This document shows positions 14,127 to 25,216 of a stretch of 64,000 bases of DNA, piece by piece. The stretch is from Glaciozyma antarctica PI12 (Eukaryota > Basidiomycota > Microbotryomycetes > Kriegeriales > Camptobasidiaceae): contig KZ627159.1 in the NCBI GenBank assembly GCA_002917775.1, forward strand, positions 452,010 through 516,009, in the 5' to 3' direction. The notes under the pieces are model-generated. The model was given only the letters and a program-made list of their open reading frames with translations. It had not been told where the DNA came from and searched no databases. Position 1 is the first letter of the stretch. Every line of letters begins with the position of its first letter. The position numbers and the translations under genes were made by a program.

Positions 14127-14678
14127 CTACAACGCCTCCCCTCTTTTCCCCTCCCTCCCTCCCTCCCCCTCTTCTCCCCCCAAAGTTCTCTTCCCACCAG
14201 ATGCATCAATCCACAGCCCCTCGCGCTTCCTACTCCTAAGCTCCCGCCGCATATCCTCCACCAACTGCTCCTCCCGAGCGTCCCAAAGCTGCTCGATGCT
14301 CCTCCTTTCTTCCACTTTCCTCGTCGGGGGGAACGGGAAAGCGTGAAGAGCGTTTCCGAGCTCTAGAGTCAGAAGATGGGAGGGGAGGGAAGGCGTTGGG
14401 GGTGGGGTGGAGGGAAGAGGGCGTTGGGGAGGAGTGGAGGGAGGTGGTCGTTGAGGAGGGGAAAATGGGGCTGAGTTGATTGGTGGGGGACGTGTGCGGG
14501 GGGGTGTGGAAGGAGAATTGGAGCGGGAGGAGGTCTGGGAGGAGCGAGGGAGGGAGGAGCGACGAGGTCCTGGAATGAACGGGGGAAGCATGCTGGGAGG
14601 AGAAGGAGCGGGGCGATGAGGAAGGATTCGACGCTGGGAAGTCTTGTCGGCACGGCGCGAAGCCAGTGGAGTAGTCAA
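14127..14678 (-). CDS. Small proline-rich protein, function unknown
   Basis: A single open frame of 183 codons. The first 110 residues are low-complexity Pro/Ser/Arg. The C-terminal part looks like a folded or helical segment: LELGNALHAFPFPPTRKVEE, IEQLWDAREEQLVEDMRREL, then SRKREGLWIDASGGKRTLGG. That second half has the codon choice of real genes, which is why I list it. No domain was recognised. The start at 14678 is the first ATG of the frame, but an upstream exon is possible. It follows FCY1 in the same direction with 180 bp between. It could also be a chance frame. Confidence 0.45.
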   Translation of the reverse strand: MTTPLASRRADKTSQRRILPHRPAPSPPSMLPPFIPGPRRSSLPRSSQTSSRSNSPSTPPRTRPPPINSAPFSPPQRPPPSTPPQRPLPSTPPPTPSLPSHLLTLELGNALHAFPFPPTRKVEERRSIEQLWDAREEQLVEDMRRELRSRKREGLWIDASGGKRTLGGEEGEGGREGKRGEAL

Positions 14679-14858
14679 GCTTTGAATTTATGCTCGAAAG
14701 GGGAGAGGTCAGAGCGCGGAGGGCCGAGACAGGTTCGACCTTGCGGAGGTTGAGAAAGAGGGTGTTCTCGAGCCTTTCAGCACTGAGCGAGCAGATGTGT
14801 TCGATGGATACGAGGAGTCGTATAGCGATAAAAGTGATAAATAGCACCCGTTCGCGAT

Positions 14859-15713
14859 CTACTCCTCCCCGATGTCCTGCGAAGCAGCATCAGCGGTCGG
14901 ACGTCGCCAGGTTTCGAGTTCGACTGACCTCGTTCCACACTTCCGGAGACTGCTTGATGAACTTGGACATCAACTCCTTGCAGGAGTCGAGGTCTTGGTA
15001 GACCGAATTGGATCAGCGAAGAAAAGGGTGGGAGCAAGAGGGGAACGCACCCAGGTTCACAACTTCCACTCCGTGGGCCTTGAGGATAGATTCGCCACCT
15101 GCGCAACCCAGCAAGCTTAGAGACGTGCACTGCAGCAGAGGGAGAGAGCGTGCGTACCGACAAAGGTCTCGTTCTCACCCATCACACACCTCTTGATTCC
15201 GAAGAGGATCATGGCTCCGCTGCACATCGAGCACGGCGAAAGCGTTGTGTACATCGTGCAATCAGCGTAAACGGCCGCGGGCAGCCGACCTACACGAAAG
15301 TTCGTTCAGCGTCGGCGTCCTGGTGCGGCAGACTCTGAAGGGAGACGGCTTACCGATGATCTCCAAGCAGTCAGTCTTGTACAGCTCAAGGTCAGCTAGC
15401 CTCTTCACGCTCTCCACGCGCGCAGCTCACCTCTCCGTGCCTGGTAGCGCTCCCCTTCTGAACGCGACGATTGCGGCCAACACCCACCACTACGCCGTCC
15501 GCGCGAACGAGAGCAGCTCCGATAGGTACTCCTCCCTCACTAAGCCCGAGCATTCCTTGGAATACTGCGTGCTTGATGTTATCGAGGTCGAATTGGGACG
15601 GGAGAGGAGTCGGCGGAGTCTTGACGACTTCGGAGGGCGCGAGCTGCACGGGCAAGGGTTCAGCTCCTGCTCGCGGTTCTGCGGTTCTGCAGAGGTACAC
15701 CCGAGCGCACCAT
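14859..15713 (-). CDS. FCY1: Cytosine deaminase
   Basis: This zinc enzyme of pyrimidine salvage turns cytosine into uracil; it also converts the drug 5-fluorocytosine. The catalytic parts are complete. GGVPIGAALVRADG leads to QKGSATRHGE, whose His binds zinc and whose Glu is the proton shuttle; after an intron come TDCLEIIGRLPAAVY and MYTTLSPCSMCSGAMI with the two zinc-binding cysteines. FGIKRCVMGENETFVG and the C-terminal FIKQSPEVWNEDIGEE match the yeast enzyme, whose end is also EDIGE. The last intron (donor GTCAGT) is needed to reach that end. The start is uncertain. A one-codon first exon (ATG at 15711-15713 followed by GTGCGC) would join in frame to LAPSEVVKTPPTPL; the only other upstream Met gives a long odd extension. 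Confidence 0.93.
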
Positions 15714-15852
15714 ATCGGAGAGAGGCGTCGAAGCTGGTTAAGGGAAGAGAGAGAGAGCGGGTCGCCCGCTCGCGCACAGCGGCCCTCGTTTGCAGTTGTC
15801 CTCTCACCTCCCACGCGACTCAGCTTCCGGAACCTGCTCCTCCACGTAACAG

Positions 15853-16512
15853 GCGCGTCCAGGCAGGAGCTCGAAGCGCGGCAGCTCCTTGGGAGCTCCA
15901 GTCGCCACCTTCACTCGTCGATCGCGTTCGTTCCTCTCTCAGACCCTCCCCAGAAAGGGACTGAGCAGACTGAAGGAACTCAGTTCGAGGGTAAGTTCGA
16001 CCTCCCCGTTTCCTCTGCTCCTCCTGGTCCCTCGCTCGCCACCGTATCGGCCTGCTCTCCACACAGTGGCGAGGCTCTAGGAAGAGACGGTTCAACACGA
16101 CGGGGCGTGCGAGCTGTCAATCCGTTGCTTCGCGCTGTTGCTAACTGCTCCACTGCTCCCAATTCAGAGCCACGCCAGATCCCCCGCCACCGCTGGAATC
16201 TCGCCCTTCAGCAGCTTGATTCGCGCCGCGATCTCAACGGGTGAGGCTGCTCCTGCTCCTACGACGAGTTTTGCCTCGCTGGCAGTAGCTCACTCCTTCA
16301 ATGCAGAAACCAGGAGGCGCGCACCGGTACGCAGCTCGATCCAGTCTGGACGAGACGGTTCCTCGACGCCTTCACGCGTCGCTTTGGCGCCGGAGGCGTC
16401 TTGATTGGCAGCGACAAACCGTTCGTTTTATGCTCCTCTTTGCACGTACTCAGTCCTTCAGATTGCAGTTGGAAACACGTGTGCTTGCCTTTGCGCACAT
16501 TTTTCTCGGTAG
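15853..16512 (+). other. Coding-like exon chain without a start codon
   Basis: Four blocks with good splice borders keep one frame. They run from an AACAG acceptor at 15852 (reading RSSKRGSSLGAPVATFTRRS), through a GTAAGT donor near 15992, a short block near 16067-16105, then PRQIPRHRWNLALQQLDSRR ending at a GTGAGG donor near 16253, then ARTGTQLDPVWTRRFLDAFT and RRFGAGGVLIGSDKPF, and after one more intron IAVGNTCACLCAHFSR with a stop at 16510. Third codon positions are GC-rich as in real genes here. There is no ATG in the chain or just upstream, and the region upstream is FCY1 exon sequence on the other strand. It may be a truncated gene, a missed start exon, or chance. No function recognised. 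Confidence 0.35.
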
Positions 16513-17203
16513 CGAGGAGCTGAATCCTGCCTTGTCGGAGTCGAGTGGAGGCTTCACGGCGATCCACGTAGCTTTCCTTGCTTCTCATCGGTCCTTCTAA
16601 CGCTCGTTGCTGCTCGAAGTACCTGCCTCCCTTTTCCGTTACCTCGAGAAGAAGTATGTCGGACGATAAAAGGGTTTCGTTCGGAGTTGTTGGGGTCGGT
16701 TTCAGGTAATAATCAGGCAGTTCTAGAACAGGTGCAATCCATTCCAGGACTAGAGAGAACACGCACACGCTCGTATCTTGCAGCGAGAGAGATGAGAGGA
16801 AGAGAGTCGCTGCATACATACGGCTCGGGCTCCGAGCTCTGTCTGAGGCTCGAGAGCGGTTTCGCTGTTTGGCAGAGACGGTCAATCGCCCACAAGAGCA
16901 ACTTCAAGAGCTAAGCAAGGTAAGCTCCGCGCGACGACGACCTTGTCACAAGGTCTTGGAGCCCCGGCGCCCCTAGTCCAAGCTGAGCTTCTCTCCCTCC
17001 TCCTTCTCTCCATAGAACCTCGCTCTCGGTCGACGGCGGCAACCTACAGCCACCTCTGCCCTCTAGACCTCCGCATCAGAACCAGGACGCCCTCAGCTTA
17101 CGACCAGCCACTCAAGACCGCACACAACCGCTAGCAGCCAAGGCCGTGATCCCAAACCGCCACTCAGCGCTCGGACTGTCGCCCCTCGTTCCCAGCCTCC
17201 TTG
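16513..17203. other. Upstream region of the PSP1-domain gene
   Basis: About 690 bp without a supported gene. It holds the likely promoter and 5' untranslated region of the PSP1-domain gene, with several GTAAGC and CAG sites that could mark a leader intron near 16920. Confidence 0.4.
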
Positions 17204-19327
17204 ATGAGCAGTGTAAGCCGTTTAACGCGTGAGGAAAGGAGCAGTGGATCTGACGAGGTTGGTACGACTCTTGTTGCAGGACTCCCTGGCGCCCTCAATC
17301 TCGAAGCTCTGGAGCTTGGTGCGCCACCTCCTCTCGTGCCCTCGCACTCAGCCCCAGCTGACTAGAACTCGACGTACTCGCAGCTTCCCAACCAGCAAAC
17401 TCTCTCCAACCCTCGCCGCTCACCCGCGAGGTCCGTCGACCAGCCCGCCGAGTTCGACCCATCCCCACGGTCGTCCATCTCCTCCTTCTCCTCGACTCCC
17501 CCTAGCTCCGTCTCTCCCGCACCCAACACTATCGGCCTATTCATCGACCCCTCTCAGTCGCCCAAGCCAGCCCCTTCGCCCAAGTCGACGCCGTCGCTAG
17601 GACTCTATCCAGAGAACGCGGGCGGAGTCTTTAGCGGTCTTGCGTTTCTAGCGGGGAGAGAGCGGGACTTTGGAGTATCTTTCAGCTCGGCCACCACCTC
17701 GTCACCCACCTCCACTCCAACCGTCCAGTCGGCGCAAACCCTCCACCCAGCTTCCCCGCCTCAGGCTCCCCCCACACCTACTTCAGGTTCGTCTCTCTCC
17801 GGCCAGCTCTGATGGAGACAGCTCACTGATTCGCCCCATTTGCAGCTCTCTCTCCGTCACTCCCCGCCGACGAGAACACGCAGCTCGCGCTTGCAGAGAT
17901 CTTTGCCGGCACGCCCCGTCCACACTACCGCTCCGCCGTCTCCGCCCAGCCCATCACCACCTCACGCGCAGACGTACCCCAGACCTCCTCCCCACGGTCC
18001 TACTTCTCCCCGCCTCTCCCTTCGGCCCCGCACCTCTCCCGCGCCCGCTCTCAGTCGTCCGCATCCATCCTCGATCACAGCAACATGTCGAGCTCCAACG
18101 GCTTTGGACGCTCGAACCAGCAGCAGTCGCAGCAGCCTCCAGCGGACCAACACGGCTACCGCCCCTCGACCACGACGATGTCGAGCCACTACTCCTCCTC
18201 CCTCCCTGCCAGCATTCCCCAAGCGATTCGCATCGGCTCTGCCGGCACGCGCGACGACTCGTCCCCTTCGCGCCCACGCCTCGGCCAGCTCGGCACTGGG
18301 TCCTCCTACGGCAACTCGAGCACCTCGTTCGGCGGGAACGCGGGAGGCGCGGGGTCGAGCTTCGATCAGACGGGCTGGAGGAGCAGCGCGGGGACCAAGC
18401 AGGCGAGCTTCAGCTGGGAGGACGCCGATAGAGAGGGGAGGCCGCGCAGCCGTGGAGAGCAGCAGTATCGCCCTTGGGGAGAGAGGGACGTCAGTACGAG
18501 CAGCACGGGCGCGGGGATCGCGTTGAGCAACATGTCGCCGTTCAGTCGGGACGGCGGGAGGACGCTCTTTGAGATGGGGAACGATGGGGGGAATGGGTAT
18601 AAGGCTAGGTTACGGATTACAGTCTTGGGGCGGTCGGGAGTGGGAGGAAGAGGGGGGAGTCGGTTTGGGGGAGCTCGAGGACGCTGAGGGAAGCCGAGGA
18701 CGAGGATGCGGACGATGCGTTCGCGCCGCCGACCAAGAGCGGAGCTACGGTACGTTCTCTTTTCGAAACTCAGTTGAGGTACTTGCTGACATGAAGTGCG
18801 CTCGCCAGAGTCGTCGCCACTCCATTGCCGGATTTAACCCGCCGAGCAGGAGCCAGATCGGCTTCTCGATGCCAGAGGAGAGCAAGTCGCAGAGCAAGAC
18901 GAACGGGAACTATGGGAGAAGCCTCGCGACGAGGAGTGGATTCGGCGGAGCGGGCAGTTCGGCGATCAACGACGACGACCTCGCGGCCGACCTCAACTCG
19001 CTCCAACTCAACCTCGAAGCCCACGTCGCTGCGACCGAGCCGACGAGCACTCGCACGCTCTCTCACATTGGCTCCATGCCGACCAACTTCCCTCCCGTAT
19101 CGCAATCCTCGCGCGCCTTCGACGACTCGCAGTCGAGGTCCCCTCCCGCCATCGGCTCGAGGCACCTCCATTCGCCGACCACGGAGCAGTTCAGTCCCAC
19201 TACTGGGGCGGCGCGGTTCTTCCAGGCGCCATCTCCTGGACTGGGAAACGGCTCGAGGTTCGAGTTTGGCGGAGTCGGATCGTCGGGCACGCAGGGACCA
19301 GCGGACTTTGGATCGTCAATGGGCTTC

Positions 19328-19373
<46 letters not shown>

Positions 19374-20400
19374 GACAGCATTCCGGCAGCACTCGACACC
19401 CCTCTTTCGCCTTGCCCCCACCCTCGCCGCCTCAGCCCTTCTACTCGGCCCCCCTCTCCCCTCATGGTCTCTCCGCCCAGGCTCCCTCCTTCCAGGGCTT
19501 CTCGGGCTCCGGCAGCGCGCAGCATCAGCACCAGCAGCAGTCCTTCTACCAAGCCGCACCTCCGAACGACCTCGCGAATCTCGGTCGCGGAATCCCTCTC
19601 CACGCCGTTCCCGCCAACGCGCCTCTCTACATCGTCGAATTCAAGGCCGGTCGCAAGGACCTCTTCTTTGTCGAGGACCCCAACCTCCAGCTCCGCCAAG
19701 GCGACCTCGTCATCGTCGAAGCCGACCGAGGCAAGGGTGAGCCTCTCTTTCCGTGCGCAGCGTCTGGATTCGTGCTGATGCGTTCTTGCGAGCTAGATAT
19801 CGGCAAGCTCGCCTCTCTGTGCTCTGCGGACCAGGTCCAGGCGTTCCAGCAGCAGCGTATCGAGGAACAGGCGTTCGAGCAGCTCTCCGGCGCCGCTCCT
19901 CTCAACGCCGCTAGGCTCAAGACGCTTACGCCCAAGAAGATCTTCAACAAGGCTCAGCCCGTCGACACGCACCTCCTCTTGTCGAAAGCGCAAGACGAGG
20001 TCAAGGCGCTCGCGTTGGTCAGGAGCAAGGTCGCGCAGAAGAGTACGTTCTTTCGCTGGGTGGCCTCGGTCGGTGCTAACGCGTTTGGTGCTGGTAGACC
20101 TGCCGATGGAAGTCTGCGACGCCGAGTGGCAATGGGACCGCCGCAAGCTCACGTTCTACTACGTCGCCGACTCTCGCGTCGACTTCCGCGAGCTCGTTCG
20201 AGAACTCTTCCGCCTTTACAAAACTCGTGCGTCCTTCTCGCTTCGCAGTCGGTGGCTGGGCTGGTGCTAATGCTGCTTTGTGCGTGCAGGTATTTGGATG
20301 TGCGTTGGCTCTCTTAGACCCCTTCGTGACCGCAGCTGACGCCATTTCTCGCAGGTGCTGTCTCGATCAGCAGCAGGCTTCGCTGTGGGAGTTCAAGTAG
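17204..20400 (+). CDS. PSP1 C-terminal domain protein
   Basis: Proteins with this C-terminal domain include yeast Psp1, a high-copy suppressor of polymerase-alpha mutants; the exact biochemical role is not settled. The N-terminal two thirds is disordered, rich in Ser, Pro and Gln, with a run of 15 Gln (19328-19372) after SSMGF. The conserved part starts at about 19620 (LYIVEFKAGRKDLFFVEDPN, then GDLVIVEADRGKDIGKLAS) and continues KTLTPKKIFNKAQPVD, LPMEVCDAEWQWDRRKLTFY and VDFRELVRELFRLYKTRIWM to the TAG at 20398. I placed the start at an 8-nt first exon (ATG at 17204, donor GTAAGC), because downstream exons then stay in frame. One border near 18600 needs a very short intron and is doubtful. 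Confidence 0.85.
19324..19380 (+). repeat. CAG/CAA tract coding polyglutamine
   Basis: Fifteen consecutive glutamine codons, a mixture of CAG and CAA, followed by an Arg and one more Gln, within the PSP1-domain gene. The mixed codons make the tract less prone to slippage than a pure repeat. Confidence 0.95.
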
Positions 20401-20926
20401 ATTCTTTTTGATGCGTCCCCCCCCCCCCCTTTTTTTTTAGTAGCTCTCGTGTACAACAGTGTCGAAGCGTCGCGCGAAATCTGGACTCCATGGTTAAACA
20501 GTTGAACGAGAATCGGAGACCGAGCGATCGCAGCTTGGTCGCTACAAAGGGAGAGCATGCAATCACACCGACGCGCGTCGAGCGCGTCCGACAAGAGTGG
20601 AGGTGAAACAGGTAGTCGCAAGCGGGCGTTACACCCGCTTGGGAAGCTTCGCAAGCGAGTTCGGCGGTTACCTGCAGGGGCTGCGGGAGCGCCTTGCTGC
20701 TGGTCTCGCGCACATGTAGGGCGCTCGGTACGGCGCTCGGTATGCCAACCAGGTTCAGAAGGTCACTCGTGGCGCTGAGAAGGTCAGTCTGGAAGGAAAC
20801 CCCTCGGTCATCGCGCAGTCTCGACTGAGGATTCCCCGCATCTCCCTTTCTTCTTCACTTTTCATTCTTTCATTGCTGGGTACCTGCTAAGATCGAAACT
20901 ACGCTCCGTAGCACTTCGTCGCGCCT
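20401..20926. other. PSP1 3' flank and upstream region of small gene
   Basis: This begins with a homopolymer junction of 13 C (20417-20429) followed by 9 T (20430-20438). A short coding-like stretch near 20640-20785 reads FGGYLQGLRERLAAGLAHM and, after an in-frame stop, YGARYANQVQKVTRGAEK. It has no start codon and no recognised domain and may be a gene relic. Confidence 0.4.
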
Positions 20927-21353
20927 ATGAGCGTGAGAGAACGAGAGACCGTCACGTCGACGTGATGGGTTGAGCTCCCTCACTCTTTACCATTCCTTCG
21001 TTCAGACCTCCACCTCTCTCCCCTCCCACTCTTCCACCCGCACCACTCTGGTGCCTTTTAAGCGCTCTTTATCTCCTCCCTCCTCTCCTCTTTCCTCTCC
21101 CCCGACGCTCATTCAAAAAATCTTGTCGCGTCGCAAGAGGAACGACGAGAACGCTCCCCTCCTCCCCTCTCCTCCGTCCTACCACTCTCCCCCTGGTTCA
21201 CCGACCTACACCCTCCCACCCTACGCGACAGACTGGCAAGTCGTCGAGGAACCCACGAAGCGTTGCAACGTCGTCAAGAACCCCCTCAAGGTCGCGCAGC
21301 TGTTGAAGGAGGATCGGCAGATGGAGAGGGAGATGGCGTCGATAGGATGGTGA
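20927..21353 (+). CDS. Small basic/proline-rich protein, unknown
   Basis: The long open frame has no ATG near its beginning. A 6-nt first exon (ATGAGC at 20927-20932), a 73-nt intron with donor GTGAGA and acceptor TTCAG (20933-21005), and a second exon to 21353 solve this and give 117 residues beginning MSTSTSLPSHSSTRTTLVPF. The middle has KILSRRKRNDENAPLLPSPP and the end is the most ordered part: DWQVVEEPTKRCNVVKNPLK, then VAQLLKEDRQMEREMASIGW. No signal peptide or membrane helix was seen and no family was recognised. The clean splice solution and ordered C-terminus make it likely real. Confidence 0.6.
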
Positions 21354-21589
21354 GGACGCGTTGCTGGTAGATGCGAGGAGGGAGGGACTGTAGAAACACC
21401 GCAATCACGCAGAAGCAGGATATCACAGACACTTCGCGAGCGAGCGACGAGGGTTCCGAGAATGAACGTCTATTTCGCTAGCAACATTACTGCACGACTG
21501 TCCGATGATTCTCCGATTCTTTTGCAGGAGGGAGAGAAAAGTTAGAAAACGCGTCGCAAAGGCCGTGGAGCGAAGACCACTCACAAAGT

Positions 21590-24500
21590 CTACCAAGGCC
21601 AGGGCTCTCCCTGCGGCGACAGTTGCGGTCCCGCCCACCCAGCGCTCTCCATACTCTCCCCACCCTGCGTCCCAAGCATACTAAAATCCGGTATCAACGA
21701 CGCCGGACTCCTCGCGCTCGACGACCACGTCCCGGAATCCGTGACCCCGAACCTCGGAGGCGGAAGGAACGACCCTCCCTCGCTCGCCGCGAACGCCGCC
21801 TGGAGCATCCAGTCCAGCGTAGAAGCTTCGACCGTATCTGCTCGCGCGGGGGGTGCGCGACGCATCGACTGACGACGCGGGAGGACGCGGAGCATGGGGA
21901 CGTCCGAGGCGTCGACGTCGCTGTCGTCGGCGGGGGAGGGGGAGGGAGAACTGCCTAGCGAGACGTCGCAGGCTCGAGCGAATTCCTCGAGGACGTTGGC
22001 GGATTTTGTTCCTGCTGGTCGCTGAGAGTGGGGTTAGTTGCCGAGTGCTGAAAGGGGGGACGAACGCGTTCTCCGAGGTGGCGAAGGACGGCGATGCAGG
22101 CGCTTAGACCTTCGAGAGCGACGATGAAGAGCTGCTGGTCTGTAGGCTTGTTGGTTCCTTGCGTGTGGAGGATGACGCAGATGAGGGCGGAGCCAGATTG
22201 GGTGAGCTGGACGATCTGGAATGGCGAAGTCGCTTCAGCAAAACCCTCCACGTCGGCGAGAGACGAGAAACGCACGGCATGCACTCCGAACAAGCGTAGA
22301 CGTCCTCGAGCCTTGATGGTGGCGTAGCATCCCACGATTCCAAGCGCAGCTTGTGTGAGGTGTTGCAGGTTGAGCGTCTCCGTATCGACGTTGAGTCCCG
22401 TCGCAGCCGACGAACCCTGCTCGACGTCGTAAAGGAGTTTGTGCCGCGCAATCAGGAGGCGAATGAACTGCTGAAGTGCGTAGGCCCGAGTTCGTTGGAC
22501 TGCGAAAGTCGTCAGCGAGGTCAAACGAGTTTTGAAGAGGAGCGACGCACAGAAGCGGACGGTATCGCTATCGTTGATCGCGGTAGGTGTAAACTCCCAG
22601 TCTCCCGGAAGGCCATGCGCGAACCCGTTGAGGAGGTAGTCGCTTGGGAAGGTGAAGGTCGGTTGCGCGTCTTGCGAAAGGACCATGCTCGCGAACGCGT
22701 TCTCGACGGGATCGCAGGGAACGTAGTTGATGACTTCCAGTCTGACGTTTCGTCTGCGTTAGTGGCCATCTTTGAAGAGGCGAAAGCGAAGACGCACGTT
22801 CGTTCGAGGAGCATGTGCAAGCGGATCGCAGCGACGAAGCCTGCTTGGATCGAAGGCTTGTCGAGAGGTTGAATCCCTACTCTATCAGCGGTAATGAAGG
22901 CGTCGTCCACGGCGAAGGGTTCTTGCACATCGCAGTCGGCGAGACGGATCAAAGGCGGTCTTCGACGTGAGCGAGGTCAGCATTCGAGCTTCGCAAGGGG
23001 ATCTGGAACGAGACGTACCTCCCGAAGGTAGCGCAGGCTTTCGCCGACATACAATAGATCGACCAGAAGATGCGCTTCCGAACCTCGATCTCGACCCTGC
23101 CAGCCAACAGACGTCAGCTTCGCTCCCTCGTTCCTCACAAGAAGGACGACGCACGCGCTGAATGCCGCCCAATCGTCAACTCGCCGATGCAGTCCCATAT
23201 CCAACGCAAGTCTGCACACCCTCAGCATCAGCAACGCCTCTCCCACCAAACCAACCAGCACTCACGTAACCGCCTCGCTCAGCAACACCAACGACGCCGA
23301 CGGCTTCGTCAACCCCTCCGCAAATACGGCCAAATTGAACGTAGCTTGCACAACAGGCAACGTGATCCTCCCCGCGATCTCCTCGCGCAAGATCCTCTTC
23401 GCCAGTTCGAAGAGAGCGAGTCCGGCAGTCCCGGGCTTGCCGGCTTGAGAGAGGGTACGGGGGTCGTCGAGGTAGCGAGAGGAGAGGCAGCACATCGAGA
23501 GAACTAGGACGATGAAGTCGGGTTGCTGGGTGCGGTTCGAGTGGAGGTAGGTTTGTAGGAAAGTCGGCATGTGGAGGATCGGCCAGACTTGTGTGTGCGA
23601 AAAATCGTCAGCGAGGGACGTCGGGGCGGAGAGGAAAAGAGCGTACGGAGATGGCTGACGTTGAAGTAACCCCGCATGAGCTCGTCCATCAGCTCCGTCG
23701 ACATGATCTCCGCCACTCGTGCCCAGAGCCCATTCCCGACCGTCGCAGGACCTCGCTCCACCCGTTCCCGCTCCTGCAGCGTAGGTTTCTGGTCGACAAT
23801 GGAGGGATCGATCCGCGAGAAATCGGCGTCGGGAATGTCGCTGTCTTTGAGCTCTTTGAGGAGACCGAGCAAGGGGAGTCCGCTGCGAGATGGGATTAGC
23901 GAGGGATGCGAAACGAGGAGCGAAGGGACGGACCTCGATGGGCCGACGAATTTGAGCTCTCCTTCCTTGTCACTGTTGTACCAAAGAGCGTTAGCTGGGA
24001 AGCGTGCGATCGAAGAGGACGAACGAACCGATAGATCAAGTTCCTACGCGAGCTCGTCGCGGCGGGTAGTCCTATTGTCGAATGCTGAGGCGAAGGCTGA
24101 GGCGAGTGACTCCCTCCGTACGGTTTCGAAAGAATGTACGACGCCGGCACAGTCGGGAACGCTCCTCCATACTCGTACCCTCCCTGCATCCCCTGCTGCA
24201 TCATTCCCTCCTCCTGCAACCCTCCCACTCCAGCTTGTCCCACCGAATCTATACTTGCCCTCCTCCCTTTTTCGTAAACACTGCCCCCGGCAGCATCCTC
24301 CTCCACCGGCGTCGCCGCCGAAAAGAATCCCGACCCTCCTTCCGCAGCTCGACGAATCTCCTTCCGCTCGTCTTCGGACAACCCGTTCCCTGAGGCACCA
24401 TGCGGGATAGAAGCGAGGAGCTGCTCGAGCTGCGCGAGTCGTTGTTCGAGTTGAGTGTTGCCGGGCCGTTCGCTGTGGAGGTGGAGTGGGGGAGTCCGGG

Positions 24501-24856
24501 GTAGAGGTGGAGAGAGTGAGTCGAGGGAAGGGTCAGCGCCGGCGCTGGGGGAGCGAGGAACTGGCAAGCGTACCGTGGTCGTGGTCCACGCTTTTGAGGG
24601 ATCGAGGTGAGCATGCAAACGGCGTTGGATTCGCGACAGGAAGTGCAGGGGAGGACCTCGTCTGCGGGCGAACGCGCATCAGTCCTTAAGCTCCTGGGTA
24701 CGAGCAAAGGCAAGACTCACCACACTTGTGCTTCCTCTGCCTGCAGCGATCGCAAGCCCTGATCTTAGCAGACCTTGTAGGGCCCGCAGAGGACGAGACG
24801 GCAGCATGGCCTGATCCTTTCGAGGGACCTGCGGCGCTGGACTTGGACGACGCCAT
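21590..24856 (-). CDS. Zn2Cys6 transcription factor with fungal-specific TF domain
   Basis: This is probably a nuclear regulator. The ATG at 24856 opens a 34-residue Ser/Ala-rich leader followed at residue 35 by the zinc cluster. CDRCRQRKHKC lies in exon 1 and DEVLPCTSCRESNAVC in exon 2, split by an intron (donor GTGAGT, acceptor CGCAG). A long Ser/Thr-rich linker follows. The Fungal_trans domain is spread over the 23870-22450 exons: PTFLQTYLHSNRTQQPDFIV, LPVVQATFNLAVFAEGLTKP, LALDMGLHRRVDDWAAFSAR, then RKRIFWSIYCMSAKACATFG and a RPPLIRLADCD block typical of this domain. The C-terminus is low-complexity and ends GEPWPW at 21590. The regulated pathway is unknown. The next gene upstream (SMN-like) is on the same strand, so its 3' end lies close to this promoter. 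Confidence 0.88.
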
Positions 24857-25216
24857 GTAGTTCTCGCTTTCGTGGTTCGATTTCGTGGTTCCGAGTTGAG
24901 GGTTCTGGAGGCTTGAAGGGAGAGGTCAGGAGAGTGGGACTGTCGGAGGGAGCAGTTGGTCAGGACTTGGGCTCGGCCGTAGCGAGATCAACGGGGGAAA
25001 CTAGTCGGGTGTCTCAGAGTGATCGACTGCCGAAGACAGGGGCTCTAAGAGTCAATTCTGCGAGCAAGAGTTCTCTCTCTGGACTACTCTGGAGAAAGGC
25101 GAGGACCTGCTGAGAGATTGACTGAAAGAGCTAGAGGGAGAGCAGAGGAACACAGAGGGAAGCGCGAGCGTCGATTGACTAAAAGTCCCGCATCCGCCAC
25201 ACCATTCGTGCCTCTA

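Noticed and set aside
19324-19380. Poly-CTG/cysteine frame opposite the polyglutamine tract.
   Set aside because: It is the reverse complement of the CAG/CAA run inside the PSP1-domain gene.
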